Below, in pieces: positions 1 through 4,556 of a stretch of 5,708 bases of DNA (its first letter is position 1; each line of letters starts with the position of its first letter). The stretch covers positions 1 to 5,708 of the forward strand of contig JAFIHO010000395.1 in assembly GCA_017849395.1 (NCBI GenBank). The letters are read 5' to 3'. A program made the position numbers and the translations under genes. The notes beneath the pieces are model-generated. The model did no database searches. It was not told where the DNA came from and saw only the letters and a list, made by a program, of their open reading frames with translations. The DNA is from Hyphomicrobiales bacterium. GTDB lineage: Bacteria > Pseudomonadota > Alphaproteobacteria > Micropepsales > Micropepsaceae.

Positions 1-8
1 ATTGTGCA

Positions 9-395
9 TCACAGGCCACCCCGCGAAATTGCACCGAACGCCTTCGCGCCATCTGAATGCTTAGAGTTCGGTTTTGTGCTATGGGTACACTTAGCCGTCG
101 GCGCAGCCGCGCCCACTTCCGAAGGATAGGCGTAACCCCGAAGATGGCTCTGAACTACTTGCATAACCTCATCTTGGGATCTCCGAGCGTTCTCAATGTA
201 GTCCCGCGCCAGCTTCAGGACCTGGGTCAACTCGCCTTCCTGTTGCCCATCGCTCAGGATCGCGAGCAACGCCGCAGCGCACTTGAAATCATAAAGACCA
301 TCGCGAGCGAGCGAGGCCGCAGTATAAGCCGCAGCACCGTCCGGCGGTGCCGCTTTTCTCTTGGGTGTGGTATGGGTACGCTTAGCCGTCGGCAT
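9..395 (-). CDS. Small hypothetical protein with an N-terminal motif repeated at its C-terminus
   Basis: I do not recognise the family. The 128-residue product starts at an ATG preceded by a strong Shine-Dalgarno (GGAGGT, 6-nt spacing), which supports this strand over the overlapping plus-strand reading. Residues 2-24 contain PTAKRTHTT, a basic stretch and DGAAAY. Residues 99-120 contain PTAKCTHST, a basic stretch and DGAKAF, so the protein begins and ends with related segments 97 residues apart. The likeness continues weakly (YTAASLARDGL against FGAISRGGL), after which the second copy stops. The middle (about 25-85) reads as amphipathic helices with no membrane segment or signal peptide. The basic, low-complexity ends suggest flexible or nucleic-acid-contacting tails (inference). 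It is transcribed divergently from the ribbon-helix-helix gene at 494. The second segment may be the start of a truncated tandem paralogue fused in frame. Confidence 0.68.
   Translation of the reverse strand: MPTAKRTHTTPKRKAAPPDGAAAYTAASLARDGLYDFKCAAALLAILSDGQQEGELTQVLKLARDYIENARRSQDEVMQVVQSHLRGYAYPSEVGAAAPTAKCTHSTKPNSKHSDGAKAFGAISRGGL
80..102 (-). repeat. Direct repeat copy B (3' end of the 9-395 gene)
   Basis: This 23-bp segment matches 371-393 at 22 of 23 positions; the single difference is A here for G there. It encodes PTAKCTH in the gene's frame. The offset between copies is 291 bp (97 codons), so recombination between them would remove an in-frame block. Confidence 0.9.
371..393 (-). 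repeat. Direct repeat copy A (5' end of the 9-395 gene)
   Basis: Partner of the repeat at 80-102, with 22 of 23 bases identical. It encodes PTAKRTH, immediately after (and including the last base of) the start codon. Identity at the DNA level, not only the protein level, suggests a recent duplication, gene conversion, or selection on the DNA itself. Confidence 0.9.
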
Positions 396-401
396 GGATA
401 C

Positions 402-407
402 ACCTCC
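402..407 (-). promoter_or_regulatory. Ribosome binding site of the 9-395 gene
   Basis: The minus strand reads GGAGGT, six bases before the ATG at 395. It is the best evidence that the minus-strand reading of this region is the real gene. Confidence 0.8.
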
Positions 408-421
408 GTGTTGCCGGTTAG

Positions 422-454
422 GGCCGAGCTGGAAGTCCTACCTTCCTCTCGGCC
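422..454. promoter_or_regulatory. Interrupted palindrome in the divergent intergenic region
   Basis: GGCCGAG (422-428) pairs with CTCGGCC (448-454), and GGAAG (431-435) pairs with CTTCC (442-446). That gives 12 base pairs with a small internal asymmetry and a six-base loop. It lies between the two divergent starts (395 and 494), so it could be a dimeric repressor operator. Alternatively it could be a hairpin in the 5' leader of the minus-strand gene. No T-run follows on either strand, which argues against an intrinsic terminator. Confidence 0.6.
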
Positions 455-462
455 TGATATTG

Positions 463-470
463 TGCTAGCA
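463..470. promoter_or_regulatory. Putative operator half-site 1 (TGCTAGCA)
   Basis: A perfect 8-bp palindrome, part of the 9-bp direct repeat GTGCTAGCA (462-470), which recurs at 494-502. It sits in the AT-rich part of the divergent region (455-485), where promoters are expected. The 32-bp offset (about three helical turns) puts both copies on one DNA face. Binding by the adjacent ribbon-helix-helix protein is inference. Confidence 0.4.
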
Positions 471-481
471 TAGTTAATATG

Positions 482-487
482 AGAAGG
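482..487 (+). promoter_or_regulatory. Ribosome binding site deciding the GTG start at 494
   Basis: AGAAGG lies six bases before GTG 494. The in-frame ATG at 479 has no Shine-Dalgarno ahead of it and would place this purine motif inside the gene, so GTG 494 is preferred. Confidence 0.55.
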
Positions 488-493
488 CAAACC

Positions 494-673
494 GTGCTAG
501 CAAAGAAACGGCGAGGCCCACCGCCGACAGGTAAGGGCACTCAGATAGTCGTGCGTATGCAGCCTCAGGCGCTTGCCAACCTTGATGCTTGGGTCGCGAA
601 ACAATCCGACGATCCAACCCGAGCGGAAGCCATCCGCCGTCTAGTAGAACTGGGGCTCAAGGCGAAAAGATAG
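494..673 (+). CDS. Ribbon-helix-helix (Arc/CopG-like) DNA-binding protein
   Basis: A 59-residue protein, read from GTG 494. The order is a basic N-terminal arm (LAKKRRGPPPTGKG), a strand-like segment (TQIVVRMQP), helix one (QALANLDAWVAKQ), a short turn (SDDPTR) and helix two (AEAIRRLVELGLKAKR). This is the layout of a ribbon-helix-helix dimer, in which paired strands enter the major groove and the helices form the core. The KRRGPPPTGKGTQI opening followed by alternating strand residues is, from memory, typical of small alphaproteobacterial proteins of this fold. An in-frame ATG at 479 would add five residues but lacks a ribosome binding site. It leads a three-gene plus-strand unit, and its start codon lies inside a TGCTAGCA repeat, suggesting autoregulation (inference). 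It could be a stand-alone repressor or an antitoxin-type regulator; no recognisable toxin follows. Confidence 0.78.
   Translation: MLAKKRRGPPPTGKGTQIVVRMQPQALANLDAWVAKQSDDPTRAEAIRRLVELGLKAKR
495..502. promoter_or_regulatory. Putative operator half-site 2 (TGCTAGCA)
   Basis: Second copy of the palindrome at 463-470; the 9-bp repeat unit starts on the GTG start codon of the ribbon-helix-helix gene. A protein bound here would block translation-start DNA and early elongation. Because it overlaps coding sequence, the repeat may also be coincidental. Confidence 0.35.
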
Positions 674-720
674 TTTTAGGCGCTGATTTGTGTGCACGAT
701 AAGGGCGCTAAGGGATTTTT

Positions 721-728
721 GGAGGGGG
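721..728 (+). promoter_or_regulatory. Ribosome binding site deciding the ATG start at 732
   Basis: GGAGGGGG lies three bases before ATG 732, a strong purine-rich site. The longer reading from GTG 690 would place this site within the coding region and has no comparable motif at its own start. Confidence 0.75.
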
Positions 729-731
729 CAC

Positions 732-1058
732 ATGAAATTTGCCGACGCATTGATTGCGTGGACTCCTGCCAACTACGAAAGCAAGACGGCTGGCCAGATA
801 AAGGTGGGCGAATTACTGCGCGATGGCCAGGCTGATTGGACAAAGCCTTATGCCATGACGGGTGGTGCTGCGTATGCCGAAGTACGCGATCTCAAAGGCG
901 CGGATGCTACCGCCCGCGTGTTTATAGATTATCACCACATAGTAGTGCGAGACGGCTTAGATCCACGTGTTGCGCATGACGCCTTCATCACGATAGACGA
1001 ATTTGCGGAAGCGTTAGCTGAGGACATCCCCGGAGCGCGCGACAGTTCATCGGACTGA
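732..1058 (+). CDS. Hypothetical protein, 108 aa
   Basis: I do not recognise this family. The start at ATG 732 is chosen for the strong GGAGGGGG site just upstream; GTG 690 would add 14 residues with no clear binding site. The product looks soluble and acidic. An N-terminal helical part (FADALIAWTPANYESKTAGQIKVGELLRDG, about 3-32) is followed by a strand-rich part (AYAEVRDLKGADATARVFIDYHHIVVRDGL, about 47-76), a helix (ITIDEFAEALAEDIPG) and a polar tail. There is no signal peptide, membrane segment or obvious catalytic motif; the YHH at about 67-69 is the only conspicuous polar cluster. It follows the ribbon-helix-helix gene by 58 bp and is followed at once by the next gene, so the three are probably co-transcribed. 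Function is unknown. Confidence 0.7.
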   Translation: MKFADALIAWTPANYESKTAGQIKVGELLRDGQADWTKPYAMTGGAAYAEVRDLKGADATARVFIDYHHIVVRDGLDPRVAHDAFITIDEFAEALAEDIPGARDSSSD

Positions 1059-1069
1059 AAGTGGGCGAT

Positions 1070-1291
1070 ATGACCGCGTTAGATGATCTAGCCAATTTCT
1101 ATAGAGAGTTAATTACCGAGGCGAAAGCCGAGATAGCCGCGATGGAAGCTGGGCGCTACCGAATTTTTGATGGGCCCGGCACCGCGAACGACATTACCTC
1201 GGTATGGATTGAGCGACGCAAGGGCCATGTAGCGCAGTTGGAAAGTATCATCGCCCGTCACGAGTCCGGGCAGGGATCGACATCGAAGTAG
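1070..1291 (+). CDS. Small helical hypothetical protein, 73 aa
   Basis: The reading begins MTALDDLANFYRELITEAKAEIAAMEAG and continues with a short glycine-containing linker (GRYRIFDGPGTANDIT) and a second helix (VWIERRKGHVAQLESIIARHES). The two charged helices suggest a helical hairpin or coiled coil. The start could instead be GTG 1061, three residues earlier, which lies two bases after the preceding stop (1056-1058); neither has a strong ribosome binding site, so translational coupling to the upstream gene is likely. Short proteins with an FYR-x-LI-x-A-x-A opening occur, from memory, as uncharacterised proteins in alphaproteobacteria. No function can be assigned. It is the last gene of the plus-strand unit, ahead of the hairpin at 1316. 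Base composition of this stretch is visibly less GC-rich than most of the tape measure gene. Confidence 0.65.
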   Translation: MTALDDLANFYRELITEAKAEIAAMEAGRYRIFDGPGTANDITSVWIERRKGHVAQLESIIARHESGQGSTSK

Positions 1292-1315
1292 GCAAATTTT
1301 CCGACTTACCCCGCG

Positions 1316-1347
1316 GGCCTAAGTGCGCAGAATTGCGCACTTAGGCC
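1316..1347 (+). terminator. Perfect 14-bp-stem hairpin between convergent units
   Basis: GGCCTAAGTGCGCA (1316-1329) and TGCGCACTTAGGCC (1334-1347) are exact reverse complements around the loop GAAT. On the plus strand it is followed by TTCTCGCT, only modestly T-rich. The position, 24 bp after the stop of the last plus-strand gene and ahead of the convergent minus-strand gene ending at 1438, fits a terminator for the plus unit, perhaps bidirectional. The weak T-tract and perfect symmetry leave open a protein-binding palindrome. Confidence 0.65.
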
Positions 1348-1423
1348 TTCTCGCTGTCGATCACTGTGAAAAGAGCGCAACCGGCGAATGCTGCAAATCC
1401 CTCATCTATCCACTAATTGGGGA

Positions 1424-1463
1424 CCTCCGCCACGGCGCTAGGCCCGCCCGGCCATGGCGGAGG
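1424..1463 (-). terminator. Inverted repeat spanning the stop codon of the 1438-1815 gene
   Basis: CCTCCGCCA (1424-1432) and TGGCGGAGG (1455-1463) form a perfect 9-bp stem around a 22-nt GC-rich loop. The right arm lies in the last codons of the minus-strand gene and the left arm just past its stop. In minus-strand sense, the arm is followed by TCCCCAATTAG with no T-run. It could end the late transcript weakly or protect its 3' end. Confidence 0.4.
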
Positions 1464-1815
1464 CCGCGAAGGCACGTACTGCGGCTTGCCGTTGATATTC
1501 CCGCGCTAGCAAGCAGTAATGCTTGAACGAAATGCGGGACCGCAACGCATTCCAATTGACATCAGCGCTTCCGGCTTCAAGCAGATATTTCACCATCAGC
1601 AGCGGTTCATCGTGCAGCGCACTGCGTTCACCGCGGGTGATGGCCAGGCCTGCAGCGTCCAGCGCCGCCAATTGCGGCTCGCTGAGTTGTCCCAGCACAT
1701 AGGTCTCGGTATCGATCCTGACGCTGCGCAATGGCATCTCTTGCGCGAGCGCGTACCAATCCTCTGCTGAATTTGGCACGGGTGGCAATCGATTCTGATC
1801 GGCAGGCTCGCCCAT
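1438..1815 (-). CDS. Hypothetical phage protein downstream of tape measure, 125 aa
   Basis: I do not recognise this protein. It starts at an ATG with AGGAAGGG (minus strand, 1821-1828) five bases ahead; that site overlaps the tape measure stop, so translation of the two is coupled. The product has a proline-rich opening (NRLPPVPNSAEDWYALAQ), a middle with DTETYVLGQLSEPQLAALDAAGLAI, and a basic-aromatic C-terminal part (FKHYCLLAREYQRQAAVRAFAASAMAG). It is probably largely helical and soluble, with no membrane segment or signal peptide. Position suggests a virion or tail-assembly role. Tail assembly chaperones normally precede the tape measure gene and minor tail proteins after it are usually longer, so neither label is secure. 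It is the last gene of the minus-strand cluster in the window and faces the plus-strand unit. Confidence 0.7.
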   Translation of the reverse strand: MGEPADQNRLPPVPNSAEDWYALAQEMPLRSVRIDTETYVLGQLSEPQLAALDAAGLAITRGERSALHDEPLLMVKYLLEAGSADVNWNALRSRISFKHYCLLAREYQRQAAVRAFAASAMAGRA

Positions 1816-1826
1816 GTTCGCCCTTC

Positions 1827-4364
1827 CTATGTCTGCAATTTTGCCACCGCGGTGCGGGCCGCCGCCGCCACCCCGCTGGAGTTGGCCTGGAACCAGCGCC
1901 GTACGCTGGGGCCGTCGATCACCATGTTGTTGCCAGCCGGGTGGATGTGGAGATGCACATCGCCGTCGCGGCCTGGCCCACCGCCGCTATCCACCGCCCG
2001 CATAAGTGCCCGCTTATCGGCTTCGGGGATGATGCGTTCGCCCTTGTGGACCTGGGCGATCATGTTCGATGGCACATAGTTTGTGCCCACATCGAAGGAT
2101 GCCATGCCAAGCGCCAGTCCGCCCAACGCCTGCATTTTGGCGAACGCCGCGGCAGCCAGAACCGGGCCTACGATGGGGATGGGGGCAACCGCCGATGCCG
2201 CCCCCATGGCCGCTACACCGGTATAGGCGGGGATTTGCAGAGCGGCCTGTACCTTCGATGCCGCGACGATAGCGGCGGTCTCAGCAGCCACCGCGGTTGA
2301 CCGCGCCGTCGCGCCAGCGGCGCTGGTCGCTGTCTTTGCGGTTTCAAATCCAAACCAGCCGGCCAGCATCGTTCCCAGGCGCCCGATCAGTGAATCGCCC
2401 TCGGTCATTCCCAGGGCTTCGCGCGTCGCGACCTGCGTTCCCGTCACGGCAGTTTTTGCCTGCTCATGAAAGATGACGTCTTCCAGCTCCCGCAATTTTA
2501 TTCTCAGCAGGTCTTGGGCCACCATATCGGCGGCGCGGACTAGGATTTGGCCGAGGGATTGGTTGCTCTTGATGATGCCACTTGCGACCCCCTCGAAGGC
2601 ATTCAGCACCGGTGACCAGGCGTCCCGCATCTGATCCGCGGTCTTCTTGGTTTCATCGCGAGCCCGCTTGCCGAACTCGGCTTCGATCCGCGCCCGTTGC
2701 TTCATGGCATTGTCATAGGCCTCTGTCCCGGCCGTGAGGGTGGCAATCTCTGCGTCCAGCCGGGCCAGGGTTTCCTGCCGCACTTGTTCCGTCAGGCCGC
2801 TTTCCAACTGATGCCGCCTCTGCGCATCGATCTGGCCCAAGGCATAGGCCTCGTCCAACTCTTCAGTCATCTCGTTCAGGCGGCTCGCGCTTTCGGCAAG
2901 GTAGTCCTGCAGCTCGGATTGCTGTCGCTGGCGTTTGCGCTCGGCATAGTTCTGGTCGATGGCAAGCATCCGATCGGCATGTTCTTGGGCCAGGGTTTCT
3001 TTCTGTGCCAGGTCGCGCGCATAGGCCACCGGATCACCCTTGTCCGCCTTCAGCCGGCGGTCAGCCCCTTCGACCGCGATGCGATAACGCTCATTCTCCA
3101 GCTCGGCTGCCTTGGCCTTGAACTGCTCCATGGTCACCGCGCCCATGGTCAACAAGTGATTGTTGGTCTGCTGCTCGACCGCGATATGCCGCTGCGCCGC
3201 CTGTTCCCAGGTCTGGATTTTCACCGCTGCGATTTGGCGCGCCTGCGCAGCCTGCTTTGCGAGCTCTTCTGCTGTCGGCGCGAAGCCGCCTGGCGCATTA
3301 TCCTTCGGGAAATATTTCTCGATCCGCTTGGGATCGGGATTGGTCGCAACAGGCCCCTTGCCGCGGAATGCCCGCCTGTTCGCTTCGGAAAAATCTCCCA
3401 CAATGGCGCCACCGATGGCTGACCATGAATTCCACTTGTACTTGAAGTCGTCGAAGGCCTTTGCGGTCTTTGTGAATCCATCCACCAGTTTGGCAAGGGC
3501 AATCACGACATCGCTGACTTGGGGCGCAACAGATGCTTCCAGCTTCCGGAAGTTCTGATTCATGCTGTCGATCGCCTTATCGGTGGCATCGACAACGTCC
3601 TTCCCCAGCACAATACCCATGGCCTTGTACTGTTCGATCAATGTTGTTGTGGGCGTCGCGAGCACATTGAGCGCGGATTCCAGCTTCTGGCCCGACCTAC
3701 CAAACAGGTCTACCTCCAGCCGCGCGCGTTGGGCTGGATCCTTGATCTTCAAGAGTGCTTGCGCGATTTTCGGAAGTGCGCCTTCTGTGCCACCAGCGAG
3801 GTCGCGTGCGCCCATTCCCAATTCCTTGAAGGCATCCCGCTGCTTGCCCGTGCTGACGATCGCCTCGCCGATGTTGCGAGTCAGCTTCATAAGCAGATTG
3901 TCAGTATCGCCGATGGCGATCCCGTTCTCCTCCAGGGCGGCCCGGTAGGCCTGCAACGCTTCGACCCCTACGCCAATCTGTTGCGCCTGCTCCCCCAAGT
4001 CACCAATCGAGGTAGCAAGGTTCTTTCCAAAACTGACGATTGCACCGGCGCTAGCGGCGACGCCGAGCGCCCCAAGCGAATCCCGCACGATATTCATGCC
4101 GAGGCCAAACTGGCTAAAGCTGCCTTTCGACTTTCCCAATTCGTCCTTCAGTTCGGCCACGCGGGACTTTGCCGCCAAACTCTTGGCAGCGAGGTCCTGC
4201 ATCTTGCCGGCCAGTTCCGGCGTGGCGGCGCCGGTCTGGGCCACCTGGCGTGCCATCCGGTTCAGTTCGGCCGTGAACTGACTGACCTGGGCACGCCCAA
4301 TCGCCATCTGGGTTTCCAGCTGGGTCGTATCGGCTACGAGCTTGACGGCGATGTTCGACGCCAT
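1827..4364 (-). CDS. Phage tail tape measure protein (lambda-like)
   Basis: This 845-residue protein sets the length of a long phage tail and guides assembly of the tail tube around it. Residues 1-80 are heptad-rich coiled coil. A glycine/alanine-rich hydrophobic stretch (about 97-112) follows. Residues 125-235 carry a pattern common in tape measure proteins: GVGVEALQAYRAALEENGIA, then LTRNIGEAI, KIKDPAQRARLEVDLFGRSG (FGRSG at 221-225). A long charged coiled coil covers about 365-600. An Ala/Gly-rich hydrophobic segment (about 690-755) then leads to the C-terminal signature FDVGTNYVPSNM...HKGERIIP (757-780), and a tail with HLHIH (804-808). By the rule of about 0.15 nm per residue, the tail would be near 125 nm (estimate). 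The frame is intact. The ribosome binding site is weak (GGTGGATG), and a GC-rich hairpin stands just upstream. Antisense reading frames inside it are shadows. Confidence 0.93.
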   Translation of the reverse strand: MASNIAVKLVADTTQLETQMAIGRAQVSQFTAELNRMARQVAQTGAATPELAGKMQDLAAKSLAAKSRVAELKDELGKSKGSFSQFGLGMNIVRDSLGALGVAASAGAIVSFGKNLATSIGDLGEQAQQIGVGVEALQAYRAALEENGIAIGDTDNLLMKLTRNIGEAIVSTGKQRDAFKELGMGARDLAGGTEGALPKIAQALLKIKDPAQRARLEVDLFGRSGQKLESALNVLATPTTTLIEQYKAMGIVLGKDVVDATDKAIDSMNQNFRKLEASVAPQVSDVVIALAKLVDGFTKTAKAFDDFKYKWNSWSAIGGAIVGDFSEANRRAFRGKGPVATNPDPKRIEKYFPKDNAPGGFAPTAEELAKQAAQARQIAAVKIQTWEQAAQRHIAVEQQTNNHLLTMGAVTMEQFKAKAAELENERYRIAVEGADRRLKADKGDPVAYARDLAQKETLAQEHADRMLAIDQNYAERKRQRQQSELQDYLAESASRLNEMTEELDEAYALGQIDAQRRHQLESGLTEQVRQETLARLDAEIATLTAGTEAYDNAMKQRARIEAEFGKRARDETKKTADQMRDAWSPVLNAFEGVASGIIKSNQSLGQILVRAADMVAQDLLRIKLRELEDVIFHEQAKTAVTGTQVATREALGMTEGDSLIGRLGTMLAGWFGFETAKTATSAAGATARSTAVAAETAAIVAASKVQAALQIPAYTGVAAMGAASAVAPIPIVGPVLAAAAFAKMQALGGLALGMASFDVGTNYVPSNMIAQVHKGERIIPEADKRALMRAVDSGGGPGRDGDVHLHIHPAGNNMVIDGPSVRRWFQANSSGVAAAARTAVAKLQT

Positions 4365-4387
4365 GATGTGTCATCCACCATTGAGCA

Positions 4388-4417
4388 CCGGAGGCCCACC
4401 CAGGGGCGGGCCTCCGG
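4388..4417. promoter_or_regulatory. Hairpin upstream of the tape measure gene
   Basis: CCGGAGGCCC (4388-4397) pairs with GGGCCTCCGG (4408-4417), followed inward by one A/C mismatch, two more pairs and the loop CAGG, for 12 pairs in all. It lies 23 bp before the tape measure start. There is no T-run on the minus strand, so it may be a factor-independent pause, RNA-processing site or mRNA-stabilising structure rather than a strong terminator. Confidence 0.6.
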
Positions 4418-4425
4418 CATAAGAC

Positions 4426-4444
4426 GCGGGTGAACCTCACCCGC
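4426..4444. promoter_or_regulatory. Short perfect hairpin in the protease/tape-measure gap
   Basis: GCGGGTGA (4426-4433) and TCACCCGC (4437-4444) form an 8-bp perfect stem with a three-base loop. It is one of several inverted repeats packed into this 192-bp gap. On the plus strand it is followed by CTTTCGTT, and on the minus strand by GTCTTATG. Confidence 0.55.
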
Positions 4445-4463
4445 CTTTCGTTCGGCGCGCCGC

Positions 4464-4484
4464 GCCGGATAGAGGCGATCCGGC
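4464..4484. promoter_or_regulatory. Inverted repeat GCCGGAT/ATCCGGC
   Basis: GCCGGAT (4464-4470) and ATCCGGC (4478-4484) form a perfect 7-bp stem around a seven-base spacer, next to the palindrome GGCGCGCC (4454-4461). Role unknown; RNA structure or a protein-binding site are both possible. Confidence 0.5.
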
Positions 4485-4492
4485 CGCACGCT

Positions 4493-4525
4493 GTCGGGGT
4501 TTTTCGCCTGGCGGCACTGCCCGAC
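4493..4525 (-). promoter_or_regulatory. Inverted repeat GTCGGG/CCCGAC with an A-run
   Basis: GTCGGG (4493-4498) pairs with CCCGAC (4520-4525) over a 21-nt loop. The loop holds GCGAAAAACC on the minus strand. This resembles pieces of an intrinsic terminator, but the homopolymer run is inside the loop and of the wrong type for minus-strand termination, so the role is uncertain. Confidence 0.3.
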
Positions 4526-4534
4526 TAATCCGCC

Positions 4535-4553
4535 TGGCTCCTGCAGGGAGCCA
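4535..4553 (-). terminator. Hairpin just after the protease stop codon
   Basis: TGGCTCC (4535-4541) and GGAGCCA (4547-4553) form a perfect 7-bp stem with a five-base loop, starting three bases after the protease stop in transcription order. The position suits an attenuating or 3'-end-protecting hairpin, but no T-run follows (GGCGGATTAG), so termination would be weak. Confidence 0.45.
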
Positions 4554-4556
4554 ATC

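Noticed and set aside
57..473. Plus-strand 138-residue reading frame with two MGTLSRR segments
   Set aside because: It is antisense to the 9-395 gene, has no ribosome binding site like the GGAGGT of the minus gene, and its repeated MGTLSRR only mirrors the DNA repeat on the other strand.
396..493. Specific -10/-35 promoter boxes in the divergent region
   Set aside because: Candidates such as CAATAT on the minus strand or TAGCAT and TAATAT on the plus strand lack a matching -35 at proper spacing, so no exact promoter is claimed although the AT-rich 455-485 stretch is the likely place.
676..731. Repeated GGCGCT (679-684, 705-710) in the spacer before the 732 gene
   Set aside because: Six-base repeats are expected by chance here and form no clear palindrome; no promoter elements could be defended.
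1323..1526. Plus-strand 67-residue frame
   Set aside because: It starts inside the loop and arm of the 1316-1347 hairpin, runs antisense into the 1438-1815 gene, and its composition (Arg/Pro/His-rich) is typical of a shadow frame.
3519..4433. Long plus-strand frame of 304 residues, and similar ones at 1731-2300 and 2697-3422
   Set aside because: They are antisense to the tape measure gene, which has recognisable domains across its length; GC-rich codons commonly leave the opposite strand open. None has a good ribosome binding site and family resemblance.
4114..4440. Minus-strand frame overlapping the tape measure start (108 residues from GTG 4440)
   Set aside because: It begins within the 4426-4444 hairpin and overlaps the clear tape measure N-terminus in another frame; its Arg/Pro/Gly-rich sequence looks non-coding.
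4493..4506. GTCGGGGTTTTT as a plus-strand intrinsic terminator end
   Set aside because: No complementary CCCCGAC arm lies just upstream on the plus strand; the only partner is downstream, so the stem and T-run are in the wrong order.
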